Positions 6,295 through 11,972 of a stretch of 11,972 nucleotides of DNA are shown here, piece after piece. Source of the stretch: Gemmatimonadota bacterium (GTDB taxonomy: Bacteria > Gemmatimonadota > Gemmatimonadetes > Longimicrobiales > Longimicrobiaceae); the NCBI GenBank assembly GCA_019348265.1, contig JAHWJV010000061.1, forward strand, positions 1-11,972. Direction: 5' to 3'. Made by a program: the position numbers and the translations under genes. The notes under the pieces were generated by a model that was not told where the DNA came from, did no database searches, and saw nothing but the letters and a program-made list of their open reading frames with translations. Position 1 is the stretch's first letter; each line of letters begins with the position of its first letter.

Positions 6295-7084
6295 TAAAGT
6301 CCAGGACCGCCGCGTTGAACGCGTCAGCATGGGTGAAGATGAGCGCGTGCGCGGCGTCCTGGATCCAGGTGATGTCGGGTTGACCGAGGCCGTGGGCGAG
6401 CGATCTCGCGAAGTCGTGGGGGACGACGGGGTCGCGCGTCCCAAGTAGCACGATCCCGGGGGCCGTCACGCGGGGCAGAAGCGGGAGTGGATCGTGTTTA
6501 CCCCCCAGGTTCCAGGTCCGCCAGATGCGGCGCGGGCCGGCGAGCAGGTATGCGGTCGCGACCTCTACGGCCAGACGGGGCGACTCCCGCGGTATGTCCA
6601 GCAGCAGGCCCACCGCCTGGTGCAGCAGGCGGTGGCGCGCGGGCTCGCCGGTCGGCGCGGCGAGTACCAGCCCCGTCACCCGGTCGGGCCACTCGACCGC
6701 GAGCTGCAGGATGGTCTGGCAGGAGAGCGAGTGGCCGACGAACGTGGCTGCGGGCAGGGCGAGCGCTTCGGTCCACTCCCTCAGCGCGGTCGCCTGCTGT
6801 GTCACGGAGAGGCCTGCTTCTGGGCCCTTGGTCCTGCCGAACCCCGGGAGGTCCGGAGCGAGCACCCGGAAGCCCGCGGCGGCCAGGGGCGGGCCGTTCC
6901 GCCACCAGTAGTCGGCCGAGACGCCGAGCCCGTGCACCAGCACGATCGACGGGCCGTCCCCCGCTTCGCGGTAGCGCACGTCCCACTCGCCTACGCGCAC
7001 CCGCTCCGCTCCCGACCACTCCGCCGCGCAGCGCCCGAGCCGATCTGCATTCGATGGCTGCTCAGCGACCGACACTCTCACCAC
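6278..7084 (-). CDS. Alpha/beta hydrolase (second of a tandem pair)
   Basis: This 268-residue protein has the standard hydrolase order: oxyanion loop VLVHGLGVSADYWW (48-61), LAPDLPGFGRT (75-85), nucleophile elbow FVGHSLSC with Ser119, acid in LLGTRDPVVP with Asp218, and His246 in QDAAHALIFTHAD. The elbow reads G-H-S-L-S, lacking the second glycine of the usual GxSxG. No signal peptide is seen, so it is probably cytoplasmic. The substrate is unknown. The GTG at 7084 overlaps the end of the upstream hydrolase gene by 23 bases. The next in-frame GTG (7081) is equally possible, so the exact start is unsure, but coupling is likely. Its C-terminal residues (IGTRG) and stop lie in the palindromic element. 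Residues 1-30 look poorly conserved. Confidence 0.85.
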   Translation of the reverse strand: MVRVSVAEQPSNADRLGRCAAEWSGAERVRVGEWDVRYREAGDGPSIVLVHGLGVSADYWWRNGPPLAAAGFRVLAPDLPGFGRTKGPEAGLSVTQQATALREWTEALALPAATFVGHSLSCQTILQLAVEWPDRVTGLVLAAPTGEPARHRLLHQAVGLLLDIPRESPRLAVEVATAYLLAGPRRIWRTWNLGGKHDPLPLLPRVTAPGIVLLGTRDPVVPHDFARSLAHGLGQPDITWIQDAAHALIFTHADAFNAAVLDFIGTRG

Positions 7085-7895
7085 CCAGGAAACGGAGAAG
7101 GAGGCGGTTGAAGTCCGCCGGACGGTCGACCATCGGGTTGTGCCCCGCGCCGCGGAGAACCGCGAGCTGCGCGTGCGGGATGTGCTTGCGCAGCTCCGCC
7201 GCGTGGGCGAGGGGAACCAGGTGGTCTCGCTCGCCCCAGACGACCAGGGTGGGGGCGGTGATGCGGGCCAGGAGCGGGCGGACGTCGTCGCGCAGGATGT
7301 GGCCGATGGCGCCGACCACCGTCCGCGGACCGGCGGTCAGCGCGTCCCGCACGATGGTCGGCAGGAAGCGCGGGTCGCCCCAGCGCCAGAGAGGGCTCGC
7401 CTCGATCGCGAAGCGAAGCGCGTTGCGTGGCGTCACCGGGCGCGGGATCCCGGCCGCGTCGATGAGCACCAGCCGGTCCAGCCGGGTGGCGTGCCGGGCC
7501 GCCAGGTGGATCGAGATCTGCCCCCCCATCGAGTGGCCGGCGAGGTGCACCCGATCGAGCCGCATCTCCTCCATCCAGGAGTCGAGCAGATCCGCGGTCT
7601 TGTCGAGCGAGGGGAGCCGCTTCGGGGCCGGCGAGCGACCGAACCCTACCAGCTCCGGGATCACCACACGATACCGCTGCGCCAGCGCGGGTACGTTGCG
7701 CCGCCACCAGTGAGCCGAGCCCGAAAGCCCGTGGAGCAGCACGAGCGGCTCCTCGCCCGTCCCGAACTCGAGCGAGTGGATCTGGAACGGCGCGACCCAC
7801 GTCATCCGCGACCGCGGCGCGAGCCCCTCCCACTCCGTGCCGCTCCTCGCGCGGCCGGCCGGCTTCCAGCTCGCGATCTCGGGCGGAATGCTCAT
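7062..7895 (-). CDS. Alpha/beta hydrolase (first of a tandem pair)
   Basis: A 277-residue alpha/beta-fold hydrolase with LVLLHGLSGSAHWWRRNVP (51-69), VIPELVGFGRSPAP (78-91), a canonical nucleophile elbow LAGHSMGGQ (Ser122), the acid in VVWGERDHLVP (Asp224) and RGAGHNPMVDRP with His252. It resembles esterase/lactonase/C-C hydrolase-type members, but the reaction cannot be deduced. There is no signal peptide. Residues 1-33 look like an unconserved extension, and no Shine-Dalgarno precedes the ATG at 7895, so the internal Met31 is a possible start. It is the first gene of a two-gene minus-strand unit with the 6278-7084 hydrolase. The shared layout suggests an old duplication or two steps of one pathway. 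It is divergent from the 100-residue protein gene. Confidence 0.88.
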   Translation of the reverse strand: MSIPPEIASWKPAGRARSGTEWEGLAPRSRMTWVAPFQIHSLEFGTGEEPLVLLHGLSGSAHWWRRNVPALAQRYRVVIPELVGFGRSPAPKRLPSLDKTADLLDSWMEEMRLDRVHLAGHSMGGQISIHLAARHATRLDRLVLIDAAGIPRPVTPRNALRFAIEASPLWRWGDPRFLPTIVRDALTAGPRTVVGAIGHILRDDVRPLLARITAPTLVVWGERDHLVPLAHAAELRKHIPHAQLAVLRGAGHNPMVDRPADFNRLLLRFLGGESVGR

Positions 7896-7973
7896 TGCAC
7901 ACGGTTGGGGCAGGATCGGTCGTCACCGCTGCGCCCTCCACTTTGCAAGCGGCGCGCCTCCCACGGCGGAGGT

Positions 7974-8001
7974 TTGCGGTGGCCTGCCTTTCCGTTATAT
8001 T
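7974..8001 (+). promoter_or_regulatory. Probable promoter for the 100-residue protein gene
   Basis: A TTGCGG box (7974-7979) and a TATATT box (7996-8001) are separated by 16 bases, 85 bases upstream of the TTG start. The area from about 7990 to 8060 is clearly AT-richer than the surrounding coding DNA, as expected for a promoter and leader. Confidence 0.55.
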
Positions 8002-8012
8002 CGTGAACACAT

Positions 8013-8036
8013 TTCCGGAATCCTTCAGAAATTCTG
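8013..8036. promoter_or_regulatory. Two adjacent palindromes downstream of the promoter, candidate operator
   Basis: TTCCGGAA (8013-8020) is a perfect 8-base palindrome, and CAGAAATTCTG (8026-8036) is a perfect 11-base odd palindrome. They lie 12-35 bases after the -10 box, where a repressor could block transcription. No regulator is identified. Confidence 0.3.
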
Positions 8037-8086
8037 GCATCCTTTAGATTCGTGGCACCTCGCGTGAGCACGAGGGGGGAAGATTC

Positions 8087-8389
8087 TTGAGTCGTAACAA
8101 AACGAGTGGGCAACCGGCGGATTTCGACCGGGCCCGGGACGAGCTGTTTCACTACATTCACCGCTGCGGCGTCATCCGGGCCACCCCGGAAGATCAGACC
8201 AGCTGGTTTGACGACACGATCGAATACATGGCGGAGGGTTATCCCTCGCTCTCGCGCGAGCAGCTGGGGGAGCTCCGAACCATCGGCATGCGCTTCTGCC
8301 GCCCGGTGATCGACAATGTGCAGGTCGATCCCGCCACGGAGGCGGAGCGTGAAGAGGGATCCGACGGCGCCTCGGCGGCGGCCGCCTGA
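8087..8389 (+). CDS. Conserved-looking small hypothetical protein (100 residues)
   Basis: I do not recognise a named family. The TTG at 8087 is preceded by a purine-rich GAGGGGGGAAGA (8073-8083), a good ribosome site, and a small CCTCG/CGAGG stem (8058-8075) sits against it. The protein is acidic and predicted helical: a first helix FDRARDELFHYIHRCGVI (13-30), an ATPEDQTSWFDDTIEYMAEGYP segment (32-53), a second helix LSREQLGELRTIGMRFCRPVID (55-76), then an unstructured Glu/Ala-rich tail. His22, His25, Cys27 and Cys71 are the only obvious candidate metal or redox residues. No signal peptide or membrane segment is seen. Its own promoter upstream and terminator downstream suggest a stand-alone, well expressed gene, although the next gene lies in the same direction. 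Confidence 0.8.
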   Translation: MSRNKTSGQPADFDRARDELFHYIHRCGVIRATPEDQTSWFDDTIEYMAEGYPSLSREQLGELRTIGMRFCRPVIDNVQVDPATEAEREEGSDGASAAAA

Positions 8390-8402
8390 TCCAACAATAC
8401 AG

Positions 8403-8432
8403 GGGGGACCCCGACGCGCGTCGGGGTCCCTT
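8403..8432 (+). terminator. Strong hairpin terminator after the 100-residue protein gene
   Basis: A perfect 11-pair stem, GGGACCCCGAC (8405-8415) with GTCGGGGTCCC (8420-8430), encloses a GCGC loop. It lies 15 bases after the stop and is followed by only TT, so it is strong as a structure but lacks a long U tract. Its 3' arm can alternatively pair with the start region of the next gene. Confidence 0.7.
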
Positions 8433-8440
8433 AACCCGCT

Positions 8441-9763
8441 ATGGACCCCGACATATACCTCCCGCTGCTTTTCCCGGTTCTCGCGCTCCTCGCGACGAAC
8501 GCCTTCTTCGTAACCGCTGAATCCGCGCTGCTGACGGCCCCTCGTGGGCGTCTCGAGGCGGGTAGTCGCGACCCCGGCCGCCAGCGCCCCGGACTGATCG
8601 GCGTAGCCCATCCCGACGAGGTGCTCCTGCTGGCCCAGATCGGCCGCAGCGTTTCCACCCTGGGCGTGGGCTATGGTCTCGCCATGCTCGCGCTCGCCAG
8701 CGCCGGCAGCTCGTTCGCCCCCGCCGTCTTTTTCCTCACGCTCGCGTTCGGCGCCGTCGTCCACTCGGTGCTGAGCTCACAGGTGCCGAAGCTGGTGGGG
8801 ATCAACCATCCGGGCGGGCGCATCGCGGAATTCGTCGTCGCGCCGCTGCGGATCCTGGCGCTGGTGCTCCGGCCGGTCGTCTGGCCGCTCGCCCGCGCGG
8901 TGAGCCTGATCGCCCGCGCGGTGGGAATGTCCACACCGTCGCTGCAGCCGCTGCTCCATACGGCCGACGAGATCCGCGATATGATCTCCCAGGGGCACCA
9001 GCAGGGCGTGGTGGAGGAAGACGAGCGCGAGATGCTCGACGGCGTCTTCGAGTTCTCCGAGACCGTCGCGCGCGAGGTAATGACTCCACGCATCGACATC
9101 ATCGCGGTTCCCGTAGAGGTGAGCTTCGACGCTCTTGTCGACGTGGTGATCAACGAGGGACACTCGCGGATCCCCGTCTACCAGGGCACCATCGACACCG
9201 TGATCGGCGTGTTGCTGGCCAAGGACCTCCTGCCGCTGCTCGCCGATCCGGCGGGGAACCCGAAGGAGTCTTTCGACATCCGCGGGCTGATGCGCGAGCC
9301 TTACTTCGTTCCGGACACGAAGCCGGTCGACGACATCCTGGCGGAGCTGCGCCAGCAGAGCGTCCACCTGGCCATCGTTCTGGACGAGTTCGGAGGTACC
9401 TACGGATTGCTGACGATGGAGGACCTGCTCGAAGAGATCGTCGGCGAGATCAACGACGAGTACGACGTCGCGGAGCCGGAGTTCGCGGCGACCCCAGAGG
9501 GCGACGTGCTGATCGACGGTGGCGCGGCGCTTTCGGAGGTGAACGAGCGGTTCGAGCTGGAGCTGCCGGAGGAGGACTTCGACACCCTGGGCGGCTACAT
9601 CTTCGGCATGCTGGGCCGAGTGCCCGTCCCGGGTGACGAGGTGGGGCCTCTTGGGAATGGCCGCGGGATCATGCTGCACGTGGAGGAGATCGAAGACCGG
9701 CGGATCACGCGGGTACGATTGACCCGCGCGGTGCCGGCCCAGTCGATCGTCGAAGGCCGCTGA
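8441..9763 (+). CDS. CNNM/CBS/CorC_HlyC-domain membrane protein (CorC/CorB family)
   Basis: The 440-residue length is normal. The N-terminal CNNM/DUF21 membrane domain spans about 1-160, with LPLLFPVLALLATNAFFVTAESALL (7-31), LLAQIGRSVSTLGVGYGLAMLALA (63-86), PAVFFLTLAFGAVVHSVLSSQVPKLVG (94-120) and a fourth segment near 136-160. A CBS pair follows: VMTPRIDIIAVP to VIGVLLAKDLLPLL (213-267) and MREPYFVPDTKPVDDIL to DEFGGTYGLLTMEDLLEEIVGEI (284-337). The CorC_HlyC domain closes the protein (about 350-430: GDVLIDGGAALSEVNERF, DFDTLGGYIFGMLGRVPVPGDEV). Family members are linked to Mg2+ or other cation export or homeostasis in the inner membrane. The usual GExxPK motif reads SSQVPK here. No Shine-Dalgarno precedes ATG 8441, but the membrane segment starts immediately, supporting this start. 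Confidence 0.92.
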   Translation: MDPDIYLPLLFPVLALLATNAFFVTAESALLTAPRGRLEAGSRDPGRQRPGLIGVAHPDEVLLLAQIGRSVSTLGVGYGLAMLALASAGSSFAPAVFFLTLAFGAVVHSVLSSQVPKLVGINHPGGRIAEFVVAPLRILALVLRPVVWPLARAVSLIARAVGMSTPSLQPLLHTADEIRDMISQGHQQGVVEEDEREMLDGVFEFSETVAREVMTPRIDIIAVPVEVSFDALVDVVINEGHSRIPVYQGTIDTVIGVLLAKDLLPLLADPAGNPKESFDIRGLMREPYFVPDTKPVDDILAELRQQSVHLAIVLDEFGGTYGLLTMEDLLEEIVGEINDEYDVAEPEFAATPEGDVLIDGGAALSEVNERFELELPEEDFDTLGGYIFGMLGRVPVPGDEVGPLGNGRGIMLHVEEIEDRRITRVRLTRAVPAQSIVEGR

Positions 9764-9786
9764 GCCGTCCGGCTCACCGGTCTTCG
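9751..9786. terminator. Shared hairpin terminator between convergent genes
   Basis: TGAGCC (9761-9766) pairs with GGCTCA (9771-9776) around a GTCC loop. Below one C-C mismatch, CCG/CGG, one G-U and CGAAG/CTTCG extend it to about 15 pairs. The stop codons of both flanking genes (TGA 9761-9763; TCA 9774-9776, a minus-strand TGA) pair with each other in the stem. There is no T tract. Confidence 0.65.
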
Positions 9787-10082
9787 CTCCGGAACACGTC
9801 TTTGAAGCGTCGGGCGCCTCGGGGGAGACGCGCGTCCGGATCCTCGAAGCGGGCGAGCAGCCGATTGGTCACCGTCGCCGCGAGCGTCTCGTCCAGCGAC
9901 ATCATCTCCACGTACAGCTCCACCCCGCGGTCGAGGTCTACCTCGTCACCGATGTTGACGAGCAGGTCGATGATGTTCGAGACGTGCGTCTCGATGATGG
10001 CTTCCTCAGCCCGTGCCGACACGAGGAGCATCCTCTTGCGGGCACCCGCGCTCAGCCTGCGGCGGCGCAGCCAGTTGAACAT
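9774..10082 (-). CDS. Small helical hypothetical protein (102 residues)
   Basis: I do not recognise a named family. The ATG at 10082 has a good Shine-Dalgarno, AAGGAAG (10096-10090 on the minus strand), so the gene is probably real. The product begins with a short aromatic/basic patch (MFNWLRRRRLSAGARKR), which could bind membrane surface or nucleic acid. A long helical region follows (LLVSARAEEAIIETHVSNIIDLLVNIGDEVDLDRGVELYVEMMSLDETLAATVTNRLLARFED, 19-81), with an Arg-rich tail. No cysteine, signal peptide or true membrane segment is present. It converges on the CorC-like gene with a 10-base gap and a shared hairpin, and diverges from the TPR gene. The function is unknown. Confidence 0.75.
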   Translation of the reverse strand: MFNWLRRRRLSAGARKRMLLVSARAEEAIIETHVSNIIDLLVNIGDEVDLDRGVELYVEMMSLDETLAATVTNRLLARFEDPDARLPRGARRFKDVFRSEDR

Positions 10083-10300
10083 GTTTTCACTTCCTTGAAG
10101 GGGGGTGGAAGATGCGCGCGCTCGACAGCCCGCGCAAGCCTGTGACCCGTGGGGTAGATCGGGACGGGGAACATGTTTATACTTCAGGCGGCGCGTTCAA
10201 AGCTCAAGATTCAAAGTGAAAGGGACGATCGGCCAAACCGGTGTGTGTTTCGCTCGAGACGGTAACTTTGAACTTTGAACTTCTTCCTGCCAGCTTCCGC
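10083..10300. other. Divergent intergenic region (218 bases)
   Basis: The region lies between the 102-residue minus-strand gene and the TPR gene. It holds the minus-strand Shine-Dalgarno, a possible plus-strand -10 box TATACT (10178-10183) with only a weak -35 match, and a heptamer-type inverted repeat (10195-10283). Promoters for both directions are expected here but none is convincing. Confidence 0.5.
10195..10283. repeat. Second inverted repeat built of heptamers (GTTCAAA-type)
   Basis: The left arm (10195-10217) carries 7-base units GTTCAAA, GCTCAAG and ATTCAAA. The right arm (10264-10283) reads AACTTTGAACTTTGAACTTC, two TTTGAAC units in the opposite orientation. A direct arm-to-arm alignment gives 14 matches in 17. 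The spacer of about 46 bases is not strongly palindromic. The architecture (inverted heptamer arrays around a core) parallels the 6171-6294 element although the heptamer sequence is different. Confidence 0.6.
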
Positions 10301-11389
10301 ATGACCTTCTCCTTCATCAGCTCCGAAGAGTTCGACGAGCGCGCCCACCAGCTCTACGATTCCGGCGAATACGATCAGGCGCTCGACGTGCTCCGGGAGG
10401 GGCTGCGTCGCTATCCTGACTCGGCCGATCTGCACGTGGGGCTCGGCTACGTGCGTCTGGCCCGTGAGGAGTTCGTCTGGGCCTACAACTGCTTCCAGCA
10501 GGCGCTCACCTTCGACGCCGACCATGAGGACGGCTGGGTAGGCACCGGCGAGACCCTTCTAAAGTTCGGCCGGGTGGACGAGGCGCTGAACTGTTTCGCG
10601 AAGGTAGACGACCTGGGGCTGGGCGACGACCCGGAGCTGGGGCTGGCGATCGGGCGGGCGCTGTACCGCGAGGGGATGTACCGCGAGTCGCGGGAGCGAC
10701 TGGTACGGCTGGCGAAAGCGCACGCGGACACGGCCGAGGTGCGTGCCGCTCTGGCCTACACGCTGCACGCGCTCGGCGACGATCTCGGCGCCCGGCGGGA
10801 GCTTCGCGCCGCCCTGAAGCTCGACGAGGCGCTGCACGAGGTACGCATCTACCTCTCGCACCTGCTCTTCGAGCGCGGCGACCTGGAAGCCGCACTGCGG
10901 GAGATGGAGCGCGTCCCCCCGGCCGAGCACTGGGACCCGCTCTCCCTCTGGCGCTACATCGAGCTGAAGGGCTCGCTGGAAGGCCATACGGACGACGATC
11001 CCGCGCTCGCCCCCTGGCGGGACCGCTGGCTCGAGCTGCAGGCCGACCCCGACCCGGTCGACCATCTGCTCGCCGAGGTCGAGGCCGCGTTCGAGGAGTC
11101 GTCGTTCGCGATGGAATCGTCGGGAGACTCGGCCGAAGAGCGGGGGGCGGCGGATGTCCCGGTGCACCGGGTACGAACGGCCGACGGTCGCGTGTTCGTG
11201 GGTACCTGGGAGGAGATCGTCGTGCGGATGCGCGACGAGCTCTCGGACCCGGCGGAGCCGCTCGCCGCCTTCATGCGCAAAGCGGCACAACGGGTGCGTA
11301 ACCTCACGGGTCGTGACGTGCCGCACGACGACGCGGAGGCCTTCCTCCGCGAGAGCGCCCGGATTGGGCTGATCGAGATCGAGAGCTGA
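10301..11389 (+). CDS. Tetratricopeptide-repeat protein
   Basis: With the ATG at 10301 the protein has 362 residues. The frame extends back to a GTG at 10241, but that extension would translate the inverted repeat, so it is probably not protein. Helix-turn-helix repeats are visible at about 11-41 (ERAHQLYDSGEYDQALDVLREGLRRYP), 43-73 (LHVGLGYVRLAREEFVWAYNCFQQALTFD), 77-104 (DGWVGTGETLLKFGRVDEALNCFAKVD), 112-139, 145-175 (AEVRAALAYTLHALGDDLGARRELRAALKLD) and 179-205. The C-terminal third is acidic, then a distinct block VHRVRTADGRVFVGTWEEIVVRMRDEL (288-314) and a final helical part ending at 362. There is no signal peptide, so it is likely a cytoplasmic scaffold. The next gene starts 20 bases later, suggesting they work together. 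Confidence 0.85.
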   Translation: MTFSFISSEEFDERAHQLYDSGEYDQALDVLREGLRRYPDSADLHVGLGYVRLAREEFVWAYNCFQQALTFDADHEDGWVGTGETLLKFGRVDEALNCFAKVDDLGLGDDPELGLAIGRALYREGMYRESRERLVRLAKAHADTAEVRAALAYTLHALGDDLGARRELRAALKLDEALHEVRIYLSHLLFERGDLEAALREMERVPPAEHWDPLSLWRYIELKGSLEGHTDDDPALAPWRDRWLELQADPDPVDHLLAEVEAAFEESSFAMESSGDSAEERGAADVPVHRVRTADGRVFVGTWEEIVVRMRDELSDPAEPLAAFMRKAAQRVRNLTGRDVPHDDAEAFLRESARIGLIEIES

Positions 11390-11409
11390 CCGTGCGATAA
11401 GGAGGCAGG

Positions 11410-11972
11410 GTGGAGCAGGGGCCGCACGATGAGCGAGAGGCCGCGTTGCGGCCTCTCCGAACGATCGGGAACGTCGTCGCCTCGCTGCGAGGCGGGTCGC
11501 TCGCTCCCGAAGAAGAGCGCTCCGCCGTCATCCAGGTGGCGAGCGCGGTAGAGATGTCGCTGAGGCGCGTCCTGCGCGACCACCCGGCGATCGCCGTGCC
11601 CGTGCGGCTACGCGCGCTGGCGCCCGACGAGCTGGCCGCCGACGAGGTGCTCGCCGAGCTGCGCCAGCACGACCGCATCTCCATCGAGCTCGCCGCCTCC
11701 GTCCACGACCTGCTCGACCTGCGCCGCCGCCTGAAAGAGGGCCGACCCGTCGGCCCGACCGATGCCGCGTCCGCCTACCAGGTTGCCGACCGGCTGGAGC
11801 AGGAAGTCTCCGACGCGCTTCGTCCCGCGCCGGCCCCCGAAGAGATCGCCACGCAGGCGCTCCCGCTCGGGGATGGCACGGTCATGTATCCGCCCGATTT
11901 CGGCGAGGACCGGCCCTCGCGTCGCCCGGGCTGGATCTACTGGGCGGCCGGCGGCGCCGCTCTCGTGCTTCT
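11410..11972 (+). CDS. Membrane-anchored helical protein of unknown family, N-terminal part
   Basis: The frame is open from GTG 11410 to the window edge (187 residues visible, incomplete). A near-perfect Shine-Dalgarno AAGGAGG (11399-11405) sits 4 bases before the GTG, which decides the start. The visible part is mainly charged and helical, rich in Arg, Glu, Leu and Ala, with a heptad-like segment (DRISIELAASVHDLLDLRRRLKEG, about 90-113). A Pro-rich acidic linker follows, then RRPGWIYWAAGGAALVLL at the edge, the beginning of a transmembrane segment. The N-terminal domain is therefore predicted cytoplasmic, with a membrane anchor and anything beyond it outside the window. The gene lies 20 bases after the TPR gene and is likely co-transcribed. 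No function can be assigned. Confidence 0.8.
   Translation, partial: MEQGPHDEREAALRPLRTIGNVVASLRGGSLAPEEERSAVIQVASAVEMSLRRVLRDHPAIAVPVRLRALAPDELAADEVLAELRQHDRISIELAASVHDLLDLRRRLKEGRPVGPTDAASAYQVADRLEQEVSDALRPAPAPEEIATQALPLGDGTVMYPPDFGEDRPSRRPGWIYWAAGGAALVL

Noticed and set aside
6487..7713. Plus-strand open frame (408 codons) across both hydrolase genes
   Set aside because: Arg/Ser/Pro-rich shadow that spans two clearly real minus-strand genes with intact catalytic triads.
7140..8006. Plus-strand open frame (288 codons) across the first hydrolase gene
   Set aside because: It runs through the divergent promoter region and has no family features.
8777..9679. Minus-strand open frame (300 codons) opposite the CorC-like gene
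   Set aside because: His/Asp/Arg-rich antisense translation of a well-conserved membrane and CBS protein.
10178..10183. TATACT as a firm promoter for the TPR gene
   Set aside because: No acceptable -35 box at the right spacing, and a repeat lies between it and the gene; kept only as a possibility in the intergenic entry.
10241..10300. N-terminal extension of the TPR protein from GTG 10241
   Set aside because: It would translate the heptamer inverted repeat (TLNFELL) and lacks homology-like features; the ATG at 10301 directly precedes the repeat domain.
10559..11326. Minus-strand open frame (255 codons) opposite the TPR gene
   Set aside because: Shadow frame; the + strand shows a regular TPR helix pattern.

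Overview
The window is GC-rich, densely coded DNA from a diderm (LPS-making) bacterium. A heptosyltransferase-type family 9 glycosyltransferase and an LpxL/HtrB lipid A acyltransferase both point to an LPS outer membrane. The very high GC, frequent GTG/TTG starts, weak Shine-Dalgarno sites and the look of the small hypothetical proteins would fit Gemmatimonadota (for example the Longimicrobium group). That placement is an impression from protein style, not a database result.

Region 1 (1-6187, all +) is a cell-envelope glycan cluster. In order it holds the C-terminal part of a DegT/DnrJ/EryC1-type sugar aminotransferase, a family 9 glycosyltransferase, dTDP-glucose 4,6-dehydratase (rfbB/rmlB), a lipid A acyltransferase, a family 2 glycosyltransferase, a secreted DUF3108 protein, and an enzyme distantly resembling deoxyhypusine synthase. 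Gaps are 5-81 bases, so it is probably one transcription unit. RfbB makes dTDP-4-keto-6-deoxyglucose, a typical aminotransferase substrate after isomerisation. The glycosyltransferases would build the glycan and the acyltransferase would finish lipid A. The last two proteins have no established role here.

Region 2 (6171-7895) holds a 124-base palindromic element with heptamer-repeat arms, then two alpha/beta hydrolases on the minus strand. The element sits at a convergent gene junction. Its arms encode the last residues and the stop codons of both flanking genes.

Region 3 (7896-9786) has an AT-richer promoter region and a TTG-started 100-residue protein with its own terminator. A CNNM/CBS/CorC_HlyC membrane protein follows, whose start codon can pair with the terminator's 3' arm. 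It ends at a hairpin shared with a convergent small gene.

Region 4 (9774-11972) contains a 102-residue minus-strand protein, a 218-base divergent intergenic region with a second heptamer-type inverted repeat, a TPR protein, and the start of a membrane-anchored helical protein that runs off the window.

No tRNA, rRNA, CRISPR array, transposase or phage gene was seen. No obvious self-contained new system (defence, toxin-antitoxin or similar) was found. The most unusual signals are the heptamer palindromes, the stop codons built into hairpins, the alternative hairpin over the CorC-like start, and the deoxyhypusine-synthase-like enzyme in an LPS cluster.
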